64,000 nt of DNA from Ophiostoma sp. CBS 140.51 (Eukaryota > Ascomycota > Sordariomycetes > Ophiostomatales > Ophiostomataceae), in the NCBI GenBank assembly GCA_029298735.1, contig JANSLP010000103.1:1-64000 (forward strand). Direction: 5' to 3'. Positions 13,501 through 25,115 of this stretch are shown piece after piece. Position 1 is the first letter of the stretch. Each line of letters starts with the position of its first letter. Under the pieces are notes generated by a model that had not been told where the DNA came from, made no database searches, and saw only the letters and a list, made by a program, of their open reading frames with translations. The position numbers and the translations under genes were made by a program.

Positions 13501-14294
13501 CGGATGGTGGTTGTCTATTCTCTGTGGCCTCGAAAGGACTGTGCATACTCCGTACAGAATCAATGTGCAGTTCTAAAAATGTCCAGACAGACGACGAAAG
13601 AGGAAAAGGAAACGAGATCGCGATCTGTCGGTGTGTCTCGGTCGATGTCTTTTACCTCCCGAACTGCTTGCTCTCGGGCCTCCTGCTGGTCCCATATTGG
13701 TGGAGAGCGTGGGTGGTCAGGCGGTTTGCCGTCGATGGGTGACCAGACCAACACGTCGTACAAAGTATCTTACTGAGTACAAACAGCTCCCCTGATGGAT
13801 GCAGGAACCCGTGTGCCGCGAACTCAACAGAAACAAATCACTGGGTCACTGGGACTGGTGTGTCTTACTGCTCGACGGCATATATTTCACTCTTTCACTT
13901 AATGGCACGATTTGCTGCTGCTTCTGTGTTTGTTTGAATTTGGTTTTGTAATTTGTGAATGTGAATAAAAGAGTATCGTTGACCCGTCCAGTGAATTTTT
14001 CCTGATCGTTATGCAAAGTCTCGAAGCAAACAATGTCGAGTACAGATCGTACATCCAATACGTACATGATTTTCCTAAATCCATACATGTCCTGTTCCCA
14101 TGTCATGCCAGATACAGCAGAGTCCCATACATATCACAATATCAGATCAACCTCCCCAAAACACGATTTTCAATAACAAAGATCCTCCTCCGTATCCTCA
14201 ACGCCATGTCCCTAGCCCAAAAAAAGAAAAAAAGAAAAAAGTTCTCCTCTCGTCACAAGTGTGCATTCACACTGCTCCACGCTGAGATGACCAC
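7569..14294. other. 6.7-kb stretch without recognisable gene
   Basis: The left part should hold the promoter and 5' leader of the minus-strand gene starting at 7568; the last few hundred bases should hold the 3' UTR of the aminomutase gene. In between are CT-rich tracts, GA/CT microsatellites near 12090-12106 and 13070-13090, and short ORFs of unconvincing composition. I see no tRNA, conserved protein fragment or transposon in it. Confidence 0.45.
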
Positions 14295-15963
14295 TTAGCG
14301 ACCACCAGCCTTAACAACCGAGTCGACCGGGTCGTAGTACTCGTACACCTTGTTCTCCTTATCACGACCAGTCACGGCCGGGGCAACAAAGCGAGAAACA
14401 CCCGTGGTGCGGTCGTACGACAGGTGAGAGCAGGCAAGACGCTTGCCGCCGCCGCCGGGAAGGTCAACGACGAACTGAGGCATCATGAAACCGGCAATCG
14501 AGCCGCGGATCTGGGCCTCGAGATCTAGAATGGTCTGGAGAGGAGTGCGGAGGTGCTCGACCTTCTCGACCATGTCGCACTGGTAGACATAGTAAGGGAA
14601 AATGTTGTTGTCGGCCAGGTTGCGAATCAGCGACAACATGGTCTCCTTGTCGTCGTTGACGCCACGCATGAGGACCGTCTGGTTGCGGACCATGACACCA
14701 GCCTCAAAGAGGCGGCGAGCGGCCATCTTGGACACCCACGAGATCTCGTTGGGGTGGTTGAAATGCGTGTGCAGAGCCATGGCCTTGCCAGCCTTGCGGG
14801 CCTGGGTCGCGACAAGCATCAAAGCCTCGAACCAGGCGTCCCTGTCGTCAAGGATGCGAGCGGGGGCCACAGCAAGACCCTTGGAGGCAAAGCGGAAGCG
14901 CTTGATATTGGGCATGGCTAGTAGCCGCTTACCAATGTAAACAAGCTGGTCGGGCTGCAGGTAGTAGGCATCGCCACCAGACACAACAATGTCTTGCAGC
15001 TGAGGAGTGCTCTCAATGTAGGCGAGGACATCCTCCCAGCGGCGCTTGGTCGGCTTCATAGAGGCCTTCTTGACCGAGTCGGTGTCGCCACCAACCGCGT
15101 AGCTGCGAGTGCAGAACATGCAGTAAGTAGGACAGACCGAGGTGGCTGTTATTGATCAGTACATTATTTTACAAGAGAAGAAAAGATGAAGAAGGAAATG
15201 GAAGCCAACTTACGAAGGAACAGAGCCTTGTCAGTGTAGCGATGAACCAGACCGCTCACAGGCGAGTCGGCGTGCTCGTGGAGCGAGTCCAGAGTCAGCT
15301 TGGGATGGTCAGGCATCATGCGAGACTTGACCGGGATGAACTGGCGGAAGATGGGATCATTGCGAGGGTCCGACCAGTTGATGCGGCTCAAAATGTAGGG
15401 CGTCATGCGGGTCGACATGGTAGCAGCCTTGATGCCGTCCAAAACGTCAGTGACGAGCCCCTCGCGGGTCTGGGTCTGCTTGCAAGAGATTCCATGGGCG
15501 ACATCGGTCATGGGGACCTCGTCAGGAAGCACCTGCTCGAGGAAATGGGCAAGCTTGCCTTCGCCCTGGACAGTGTTCTTGATCTGTGACGATGTTAGTG
15601 GGTGTCGACGGTACAGTATCAAAAGAAAGATGCGGAGTAACTTACGCCCCAAGCATACGAGAGGAAGGTCTGCATGGGAACGTCCTTCCAGAGAGGAATC
15701 TTCCGCCAGAACTCGTCCTGGGGAGGAATGGTATCAATGAAAAGAGGACGGGGGGGCGGGGCCTGGGCGGCGTCCTGAACAACAGTGGTGTCTTGAACAA
15801 CAGTTACCTCCTGCTGCTGGGCCTGCTCGGCGGCAGCAGCGACAGGAGCCATGCGAGGGGGCATGGTAGCAACGCCACGAGTGGTGGTGATGCTTAGACG
15901 CTCCATGAGGCCCGGCATGCCTCCGTGAAGGAAGATGCGGCGCTGGGAGAAGGCGTAACGCAT
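14295..15963 (-). CDS. lysine 2,3-aminomutase family radical-SAM/PLP enzyme
   Basis: Three exons: 15963-15646, 15583-15214 and 15145-14295. The introns are 62 and 68 bp; the first has a clear CTAAC branch site. The product is 512 aa. The spliced exon 2/3 joint yields FLPTSVCPTYCMFCTRS, so the radical-SAM cluster cysteines CxxxCxxC are C234, C238 and C241. VVSGGDAY follows as the SAM-binding GGD region. The PLP lysine motif PGGGGK is present (K464). D420 (YQCD) and D457 (VVDLPGGGGK) match the two aspartates that hold the substrate amino group in clostridial lysine 2,3-aminomutase, which favours a lysine-like substrate. The first 30 residues carry Arg at 2, 8, 9, 22 and 29 with one acidic residue (E21), resembling a mitochondrial presequence, which would suit an Fe-S enzyme. 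Role in fungi is not established; beta-lysine formation is inference. Confidence 0.9.
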
Positions 15964-18900
15964 GGTAAATGATGTGAAATGGGGGTAAAAATGGAACAGA
16001 GTGAACCAAAAGGAAGCTTGAGGGATGGAAAAGAATGTAACAATGCTCGATACCAATGTTAGTGAATGTGAATGGGAGATGGAGGGAAGAGAAGAAAGGT
16101 AGATGTCGAGAAGAGGATGAGAGAGGGAGTGAAAAAGGTAGGAAGAAGGAAGAAAGAAGGAGAGAAGAAGTGGGAGAGGGAAGAGCTCGGAGGGGGATAG
16201 AAATAGGGAAGAGGGAAGGGAAGGCAGCAGAAAGAAAGATGGAAAGAGCAGCAAGGAAAAATAAATTGAAACGGCAGGAGCGATGAAGCAGAGCAGCTGT
16301 TGCCCTAACTATGGCCAAAGAGTCAAATGGTCATGCGGTGCTTTTGGTGCTGGTGGTGTCTGGACAACACTGTTTTGTCGCCCATCGCTCCTTCCATCTC
16401 TGTGCACTTTTCGTCTTGCAGATGACATCTACCTTCCCCGACTGAACAGAACAAGCCAAAGCTAGCCGGCTTTTCTCCGAGAATTGGGCCAAGCATTCAC
16501 TCGCGGGAAAGGTGAGAGAGAGGTGAATGGGAAGAGAAACGCAGTATTGCTGGGGAGCAATCATGGTAGGGCACAGTTTGAGGGCACAGCACTCTACGAA
16601 TGTGTCTACGAGCATGCAAGCAAGGCATCGTGCATCGACCTAGGCATTTCTCTTCGCTGAAATGATATTCTGGGAATCTACATGCTGGCCTGTTGGTCTC
16701 TGTTGGTCTTTTGGGCAGCTTCAGCCACTGGGCGGCCGTTGGAAAAGCAGAGTTGACTTTGAACTTTAGCTGTCGATCCTCCACACTACCAGGGTTTTCT
16801 TCTTTTCTTCCCCGTTCCTTTTTTCTACAGCTGTGCAGAGACCTGCAGTTTGAGGACATACGAAGAAGCTTGAGGGGCTCGAAGAAGTCCAAGACGGGGC
16901 AACAGGGCGTCTTGGGCGTCAGAAGAAAAAAAGCAAAGAAGAAAATATTGAGCATGGCAGACACGCATGGAGCCCTCACATGGTGAACGCGAACGGCATG
17001 CAGAACATGCACAAGACGCAGAAAATAGCCATATCCGGAGAATGGCGTCTTGTTCTCACCTCGTTTTCGTGTTTGTCTTTGCTGTCTTCTACTCTGAAGT
17101 CCAGTCTGACCAGTCAAACCGGTCGGCATATGCACCGATATTTGATCTTGCATGGCCTCTTGCATGGCCTTGTGCATGCCTCGGAGCTGAACAGCCAGTC
17201 GTCGTCAACGGTGGATTGACAGTCGTCGGTCGTCGTTTGGTGGCCACCTGCCATTGGTGGTCGCCAGCTCCCAGTCTCTCCCAGTGTCCCATATTGTTTC
17301 TTCTTTGACAAAGTACAACGTACTGTTATTTTCTTTTTCCCTGTTTATTTTCACAGCTCTCCGTACCTCACTCACCCTTGTGGAACCATTACATGCGCCT
17401 CGCCCAACACCCTCTTCTTGCTTTCTCGGCTGTGGTCTTGCATGCGAAGCGCCGCTCAGTGGGGGGAAGACCGTCGAGCGTGGGGGATGTGAAAACTGCA
17501 GAGTACGGAGTACATTGGTTGCTAATGGGTGAGGGTAACTGGAAGAACTGAAGAAACAATACTGAGCACACCTGTGGACAACACCAACGTCACTGTTCCA
17601 ACTACGTCTCTGTGGCTTTGCAATTTCGTCTAGACGCGGCTGTTCGTGATCCCGTGATGAACGCGGGGATGTGGGCAAATATACGCAAAAATACGGATGG
17701 AAACGTCGTTCGTGCGCATACGCAAAACGTCACGGTAGCAGAAAGTAGTATCAAGTTTTGCGTTTGATGCAGGCTGATTTGCGTCACGTCCCCTGGTCTA
17801 CTTCCTTTTCTTTGTTAGTGCGCGCACAACATCTCCTGTTCAGAAGGGGGCTGCGCTGGAAAAATGTCTCCCTGTAGATAGCAATGGATACGGAGTACGG
17901 AGTGCTGCTGTTAGAGACAATTGCAGTGAAAGAAGACAGCACAGAGAAAGAGAGAGAGAGGATGAAAAAAAAAATGTGAACAACAGGAGGCAAAACATGA
18001 AGCACGTTTTTGGGGGCCAATGCAGTCCGGGGACCAGCGGAAAGGAACGCAACAGGGCGAGCAACTAATAAGGGAGGCCGGAATAAAGTTACATCGAGCG
18101 GCCACGTCGGGCCAACAGACAGCGGGTTGGACGAGATGCAGATGAAGATGCAGATGCAGATGCAAGAAAGAGAGAAGGGAAATATGAGTGACGAGAAAAT
18201 AGAGAAAGGGAAGGAAATGGAAAACAGACGGGAAACGCAGAAGAAGAACCAGAAACGACTGAAAAGAGGGTGTCGTAATATCGACGTGCATGACGAACTG
18301 TTCACATGCCGGGCGCCTATAACAGTCTTGACTGGCGGTTGAAGCGGTTCTCGAAGCAGTTGACGGGCTATCGCGACTGGGAAGTATTACGGACGTAGAA
18401 GCCAGCGATGTGTCTATTTACTTTTATCTCAATTTGTATTGGCCGGTTTTGGAGGCTCGGGATGGGTGAGGAGAAGCATGAACAAAGCTACAGGCTGAAC
18501 GAGCTGTTCTCCGAGAAGAAAGAAATGCAAATACAAGTAAGAAAATGAATAAAAATGAAAGAGCCACAAGAAAAAAAAAAGACCAAAAAATCTGCAAGGC
18601 ACCAACAGTCCCAAAATTCATCCGATTGCATCTCACAATTTGCTCACATTTTATGTTTGGCTATTTTCTCCATCCTCATTGACATATTTTCAGCATCGGC
18701 GTCTGCCACCCCATCAACACACCTGCCCTCTTGCTCTGGTCAACATCAAGTCAGACACGGGTTTTCTCTCCTTTTCCCCTTCTAATTCTTCCCCCATATT
18801 TCCCTCTTCCTACTGTCCAAACAGAGCATCCCGCAGACAGTCGCCAGGATGGTTGCTTCTCCGTCGTCCAGACAGCATGTCGAGGCCTCGATCGTGAAAC

Positions 18901-19190
18901 TTTCCATTCTTTTTGGTCATCCACGATATACGACCCCTGGACCCCCATGCTTTATCCCCGTGCTCATGGAGAGCCAAAAGGGCGAATGGACTGGACAATT
19001 GGCCTCGATTGGCCTCGATTGGACTCGATGGTATTCGACTTTGCAAGCGAGGGTGCACTGGGCCGTGGATGAAGAGAAAAGGAGTCGTCGAGTGCGACAT
19101 AGATGTTTCCAAAAAGAGACGCGTGTATTCCGCTTTCTTTTTGCTACCAATTTTCTCGTCCTCTACTGACCAATCCTCTTCTTCTTCTCC
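15964..19190. other. intergenic, no gene seen
   Basis: This holds the promoter and CT-rich leader (on the minus strand) of the aminomutase gene. Further right are unremarkable sequence, two copies of a TACGGAGTAC-type motif (17503-17513 and 17889-17903) and a GATGCA-type microsatellite (18135-18164). I found no ORF with credible protein character. Confidence 0.45.
18135..18164. repeat. GATGCA hexamer microsatellite
   Basis: Five tandem units are visible: GATGCA, GATGAA, then three further GATGCA. A shorter array of three GATGCA units occurs at 11811-11828. Confidence 0.8.
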
Positions 19191-21321
19191 AGACCTCAAG
19201 TCGACCACGACCCTCTTGCGAACACCGACACCGACCAAACGGTCACCTCCTACCGTCCTCTACAATTTTCTCGCGACACCCCTGTGCTTCTTTTACTCGA
19301 CACTAGCAATGGGCTTGTCTAAGACAATGGCTAACCGGCAGCTGCCGACACTTCTTCAGTCTTTCCATACTCTGTTTGGTCTGCATGGATCGTTGTATTG
19401 GGATCCGTCTGTCTGACCATGCCCACTAACGGGTTGATGTCTGCTTTTGGCCTATTCTAGGTCCACTGGGAGACACACCAGCTTGTGGACTACAACGGCG
19501 GGGATAACGACACAGCGATTTCCTGGATTAGTTCGCTGCTCGGCTTTTTAAACTGCTTTTTTGGACTTCTAAGTGGGATTCTCATCGACCGCGTGTCTTC
19601 CTCCCCCCCCACCAAAGGAATGATTCTCCTTCTCGTCCCTTCCAGTGTTGTTTACTGGGCCTCCTTCCTCGCTCTCGCTTGGTGCTCTGCCTACGGCCAA
19701 TACATGGCCAGTTGGCCGTGGCTGGTATTGCCTCTGCCCTGCCGTCGACAGCCGCGTTTGTCGTTGTCGGTCACATCTTTGAAGTCTCCCCTGATCTCAA
19801 GCACAGTGCCGCAGCCACGGGTGTGGTCTCGGCTGGTGCTCCACTTGGGGGCCTCCTTGTCTCTCTTATGCTGCGTGCCCTTCTCGCCCGTACCGGTCCC
19901 AAGGCATAGGCTGTTCCCATGTTCTGGCTATCTTTGGCCATAGGCGCCGTGGAACTTCTTGGCTGCGTTCTGGTAGTGTGGGAGAGCCGGACGCCAGCTT
20001 CTTGTACACAGATAACGACGACAGAGAAAGAGACAGGCAGGCCCAGCAGGCAGACGCCCGATCGCCACAACCCTGCCTAGGACATCCTCATCACGCCCAT
20101 CGAGATCAAGGTCACCACCATCAAGCCAACCACTACCGAGTAGAGTGACCACCTCGACAAAGTCCGACAAGGCTATCTCGCGCAAGTGCGCAACGGCCCA
20201 AGCCTCCGACGCCCATCTGCAGACGCCCACACGCACTCAGACGGAGCCCTGGTACTCACAGACAGCTCTCTGGGCCGCGGATACCGGCTCTTTGAGCCAT
20301 TGCGGACTAGGGCTTCTGGCTGTTTCCTGTTTGCATTTTTGGTTGGTGGACTCCCCTTCCCCGCTTGCAGGGGATGCAAAAGTTGCAGAAGATATGCGTC
20401 TTTATGCATGGAAACCATGCAGGCATTTGCATCGTGACATATCCACATCCCACGTTGAGGTTGAAAGTAGCCAGTACATGCATTGCTCATTGTTATGCTA
20501 ACACCCACGCCTTTTCCAACCCCCAGTTTACGAGTTTGTTCTCTGTGCAGTGGGGCTCTTTGCTCTACTTTGCCGCGAGAACGGACCTCGGCGACGTTTT
20601 CTAACTGCAGATGGTTTAAAATGTGTATGTGCAGGTTTCTTTCCTTCTTTTGCTTCTGCATAGCATGGCAAGCCCAGCTTCAAGCCCGACTTATGACGTC
20701 CTAACACATGCATCCCAGCGGTGTAATTCCTGGCCGGACCATTCCCTCCTGGGTGGCCGCCCGGTATGGCCCATTTGACATCACTCTGGCCATGACTGCC
20801 CTGACCATACTCACCGTCTTCGTCATTTGGGTTCTCTTAGGTGACCATACCGTTGCTACCCTTTACATCGTGGCCTTCTTCATGAAAGTAGGGACAAGGT
20901 CTTTCGTCCCCCTAGCTAGTGAGTTTTCTTCCAGGCCCCCGGTCTAATAATACTGTTGACCGCTCTTCTCGTTCTTCTCTCTTGCCATCTCGATGACCTG
21001 GGGACGCTGGACTGACTTGATTGCTTTCTTCTTCTTTTCCCTTTTCGCCCACGTGCAGCCACATGCTTGAGCCCACTCTGTAATGGACGAGGATTTGGAA
21101 AGTGGTTGGATACTTGCTACGCCATTGTCAGTGTGGCATCCCTCATTGGCAGCCCCATGAGCCAGGCGCTTTTCAACAAAACGAGCCCACGGTTCAGCGT
21201 GAATTTTCAGGGTATCCTACTCTTGGCCTCGTTCTTCTTTTGTCTACTTGTCCGTCGTGGCGACATGCGGAGAAGACGACAGGCCACCACGGGTCCTGCC
21301 AGTCCCAACGCCGCTGTCTAA
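19190..21321 (+). pseudogene. MFS monocarboxylate-transporter-like pseudogene
   Basis: Translated pieces in several frames line up, in order, with the 12-TM major facilitator layout of fungal monocarboxylate-type transporters. TM1 is WSAWIVVLGSVCLTMPTNG; then GLF, stop, VHWETHQL; then AISWISSLLGFLNCFFGLLSG. Next comes GIASALPSTAAFVVVGHIF with AATGVVSAGAPLGGLL, then GRTIPSWVAARYGPFDITL in the second half, and finally YAIVSVASLIGSPMSQALF. The last part follows a plausible 140-bp intron (20919-21058). In-frame stops lie at 19320 (TAA), 19332 (TAA), 19458 (TAG), 19907 (TAG), 20078 (TAG) and 20141 (TAG). One-base frameshifts are needed near 19710 and near 20715. The gene cannot make a full transporter. 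The true 5' end is unclear. Confidence 0.8.
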
Positions 21322-23658
21322 GACAGCGGTCGAAGCGGCTACATACAGACGACCCGAGCCATTGACGGCCCAGGTTTGGTTCCCGCTACAACACTGCAGG
21401 TCACTTGTTACTCTTCTGGACGAAGATCCCTCCAATAGGCTTGGAATGAGTTGTCTTTTCTTTTACGAACGAGAGCACATGGTACTGGCCAGCGGCTATG
21501 CCCTGTCTGTCTCCTCGACCGCCCAGCAGTGAAGTACGAAACCGGGATGCACTGCGGATCCGGTGATTTCGTCTACTTCAAGACACTATGGTGGGTGGGT
21601 GTGTCTGCCCCCGTGTGTGAGCCCTCCCACTCCATCCATGTGGTGTGCATCCAGCTGCATGCTAACGGAGCCGATGTGCAGGGCAATGCAGGGCTCAGAC
21701 CGGAGCACAGTACGGATCAGGCTGTAAGCGTTTACCAGTTCTTTGGGGGTTGTGTCTTTTGCGAATACGACTTTTCTTTCTTTACGGTCGTCGTTTTTGT
21801 TTCCATTCTGATTTCCTTCACTATCACCTTGCTTGTTCACGGTGAGCATCTTGGCGGTGGCTGGATGGCGTTCAGCTGTCGTTCGCTTGCGTTTCATGTC
21901 AAGGACGAGGCTGAGAGTTGGTGACGGAACTATTTCCTTGTTATATTTGAATGATATATGTTTGTGTAGTGGCAGGATATCTCAATATACAGCGAGAAGG
22001 CAAAGGGCCTCGTGCAATACCATTCTGATCTCTATTCTTCCTTTTTTCTCTCTGTTCATTTGTTTTCTCTTTTCAACCCACGCGATATCACAAATTATTT
22101 CTAAATTAAAAAAGACGCCGGCGGTACCGAAAGAAGCAATAAGAAAAACAAATGTCAAACATCTCATGCGCCCGAATAACACCCAGACACCGAGGAAAAA
22201 GAAAGATTGGGAAGAGAATTGGACTGCTGACAGCTCTAGACCCCCTCTTGTGCAGAGGGAACTCTCCGAACTTGGGAAGACCCCGTTCGACCACTACATG
22301 CAACTGCATCCTTGCCGCTACAAGGCCCGTCCCATTGGACCGCGGCCCCAATAAAGATATGCAAGCACTTTGGACCTTGTATTTCGCAGGCATATAAAAC
22401 GGGTCTTAAGCGCAGCTGAATGCAAGGACAAGAAAATACAAGAAAGAAGGGCGTGGGGAAAAAAAAGTACGACATGAAAATACTACACGAGAATGCGAGA
22501 GAACCCAAAATGTCAATGTGCAGAACTCGTGCAAATTCAATTTTTTTTGGACTACAACTTTGCTTGTTGGCATATATCAATGACTTTGGGATGTCGGGGC
22601 AGCAAGTTGTTCTGCGTTCGCTTTTTTTATATAGAAAGTAAAACAACATAAGATCAATATCAACTCAATTGAATTCAATTGAATCAAATAAAATCATTGA
22701 CATATAGAATAAAACCAATAAATAAAACCAGAATAAAGATATCTTCTTCCACTTTGTAAACTTCTCCTGTCCATCAGGAACAAGTGTGCTTCGGTCCATG
22801 GTCTGTCAACCAAACACTGTTTCACCCTTTTATTCCTGCCCTAACTCCACACGTCCCCAAATAAACTGCACTAAAACATAGCTCTTCCACGAACGGCCAT
22901 AGATACTGGAATGCCTGTGCCGCCGTCCTCCCCTTGTTAAACCGTAATTTAAGCGTAATTCGCGTGCCGCTCCCGCAGAGGCCGTTTGTGATTCGCCTAC
23001 TGTGGGCCGTCACGTGCGATGGCGGCCGGTGCTGCAAGTACCTGGCATGCCCAGCGCAAAGTACCTGGCTGTGCTGCGCGGTGTAGCCTCCCCTTTTGTA
23101 AACCGCCCCTTTTCCTTGCATGGCGGCTGCATCGATGCATCCTTTACGATGAGAAGACGAGCGTGTGACGGGCCAAAAGGCCGGTCTAGGGTTGGCTGGC
23201 GTGGCTCAGCCAGTCTACCCTCTCGATAAGGTTGGGGGAGCTCGAGAGCTTAGCTAATATACTGCTACTCACCTGCTCGTCCTTGCCTACCTGTCATGAC
23301 ATGCTAGGTGCCAACAGCTGGCGCAGCGCACGAGCCTCTCGCGAGAGGCTCTATATTGGAGCGCCTGTCACATACAAATTAGATCCCTTTAGGCCTATTA
23401 GACCGGGCCCTGAATATTTCTACGCAATCTCGCTGATGTAAACAGATAGATGCTTCATTCTTACTAAAAGTAGAGATTCAGCCGAAGAGAAAGCAGAAAG
23501 TCTAAACTTTTGTAAAGGTTCTATCTAGCTTGACGCCGATATCTAGGAGCGGCTTAGAACGGCGAATAATGATAATGATATAAAGGTGATTTGATAAGTG
23601 TATCTTTCGAGTGAATACAATGTCTTCAAAGTTGGACAAAGACAGGAAGTAATCAGTG
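21322..23658. other. intergenic with AT-rich and transposon-like stretches
   Basis: No functional ORF is visible. Bases 22640-22745 are very AT-rich with repeated short AATTGAAT-like words. Around 23164-23445 a segment starts TGTGACGGGCC and contains the palindromic word CTCGCGAGAG, which is reminiscent of a fungal LTR. I could not find matching target-site duplications, so this remains a suspicion. Confidence 0.35.
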
Positions 23659-25115
23659 TCAAGGCGGTTTTAGGGCATCTGGTAGTGTAACGATATACTT
23701 GAGCTCTTCCAACAAAATAGCGAGTTCGTTGAAAACGCGATCTGCATTGGGAGGCCGTGGGCTTCGTTCCTCATACCGTTCTGTTGCATCCAGGATGTTG
23801 TCGCGTGTCCACTGCTGTGCCCAGTCGGTGGCCGCTTGCTAGTAGTCGGGATCAAATTCGTCAAAGGCGCCCAGTAGGTTGCGCAGTTGGTTGACTTGAC
23901 CGGCAATGCGGCGATCTGTAAGTGTATGCGCATTCGTCCCGCTTGGATCGAGGGCAAGACATCGGGATGGTGGATGTAGCGGAAGATGGCGATCACGCTG
24001 CGCAGCGGCTCGAGCCAGAGCTCTTTGCCGTTGCTATTCTTGACCAATTTCTCGAGATTGTGCTCCAATTCCCCTATGTTCGCAAGGTTAGTACGGGAGC
24101 CGTTGGGCGAAATTTGAAGAGGCTGCCCTTGAGGTTGTTAAGCCTAGCCTCGAGCAGGCGGAAGGGCGCGCGGTTGATCAAGGAGCCCATGACCCCAAAG
24201 AGGCGCTCGTTAATGTTGCCGAAATCTCGGTTGCTATGGGGCGAACACTGCGGGAGGCGACTTCCGAGATTGTGGGGCCGATAATTCTAGTAGTGGTTCA
24301 AGTCCGCGCCGGGATGGTCGGGGTGCGCATTTGTTTGCCCGAGGGTAGCCGTGCACTTAACACGGCGTCCAGAAAGCTTTTAAGATATTAAAGCTGGAAC
24401 AGGGCACAAATATTGGGTTAGAGCTGGATGGAATCGGAGAACGAATTCAAAAATTACTCACGTCAATAATGTGGTCGCATTGTAGACCCGAAGGGTAGCT
24501 GGATACGTTCACGGGCGCCTGTTCGATGCCCGTTGAGCTGCATGTGCCCGACTCTTGCCGGTACGCAAAATGGTGGGCGTACGCGCCGTTCCGCCCATAT
24601 AACAGACGGCTCGGACCGGGGTATGCACGGGCTATTAAAACCACAATGAAGCCTAGAATATCGGCTGCTTGAGACTGGCGCTGGTCCTTGTTCTCGGGCT
24701 TATCGAGTGTACGATCCTTAAGACTCGAGCCACGTCTCGGACTGGGACCGGCAGGACCCACGATCCAGAGCTTATCGTGGCCGTCGTCGTTGCCGCCATT
24801 ATTGGGCAGCAATGGCCATTGGGCATCGTCGGGGTCCTCTTGTAAGCCATCGTTGACGTAGTATTCGCCGTCTTTACACAGTTCTGGTGACACATCGCAG
24901 AGAGACTTAGCGCAGTAAAACTCGGAGAAATCCGGGTTCGGCGTGTAGTAGAGCGACTCAAGGCGCCACCCTGTTGTCGACGACACGGTCAGTCAGAAGA
25001 AGCGCTTACATCACGTATTGTATAATTAAACGCGGGAGAGGGAGAACCTACAGTTGTAACCCCAGACATTGTCACCAACACTACTGGTAACTTCAACAAC
25101 ATTGTCCATGGAGAT
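23659..25115 (-). pseudogene. C-terminal remnant of GH18 chitinase/killer-toxin-like gene
   Basis: Read on the minus strand, this resembles the long C-terminal region of fungal class V chitinases annotated as killer-toxin-like. Pieces in order are NVWGYN, an intron, WRLESLYYTPNPDFSEFYC, CDHIID, a 68-bp intron (24461-24394), L-stop-YLKSFLDAVLSARLPSG, NINERLFGVMGSLINR with LEARLNNLKGSLFKF, NLEKLVKNSNGKELW with LRSVIAIFRYIHHPDV, and finally LRNLLGAFDEFDPDY, stop, QAATDW. The catalytic GH18 and LysM portions are absent from the window. Premature stops include TAA at 24390-24388, just after the intron where Gln is expected. A TAG follows NHY and another follows DPDY, and at least two frameshifts separate the pieces. 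The family assignment is from memory of conserved words; a protein search would settle it. Confidence 0.65.

Noticed and set aside
16497..17177. 226-residue minus-strand ORF upstream of the aminomutase gene
   Set aside because: Mixed, His/Arg/Cys-rich sequence without domain character; probably chance.
19485..19943. 152-residue ORF as an intact small membrane protein
   Set aside because: It is one frame of the transporter pseudogene; homology moves to another frame near 19710.
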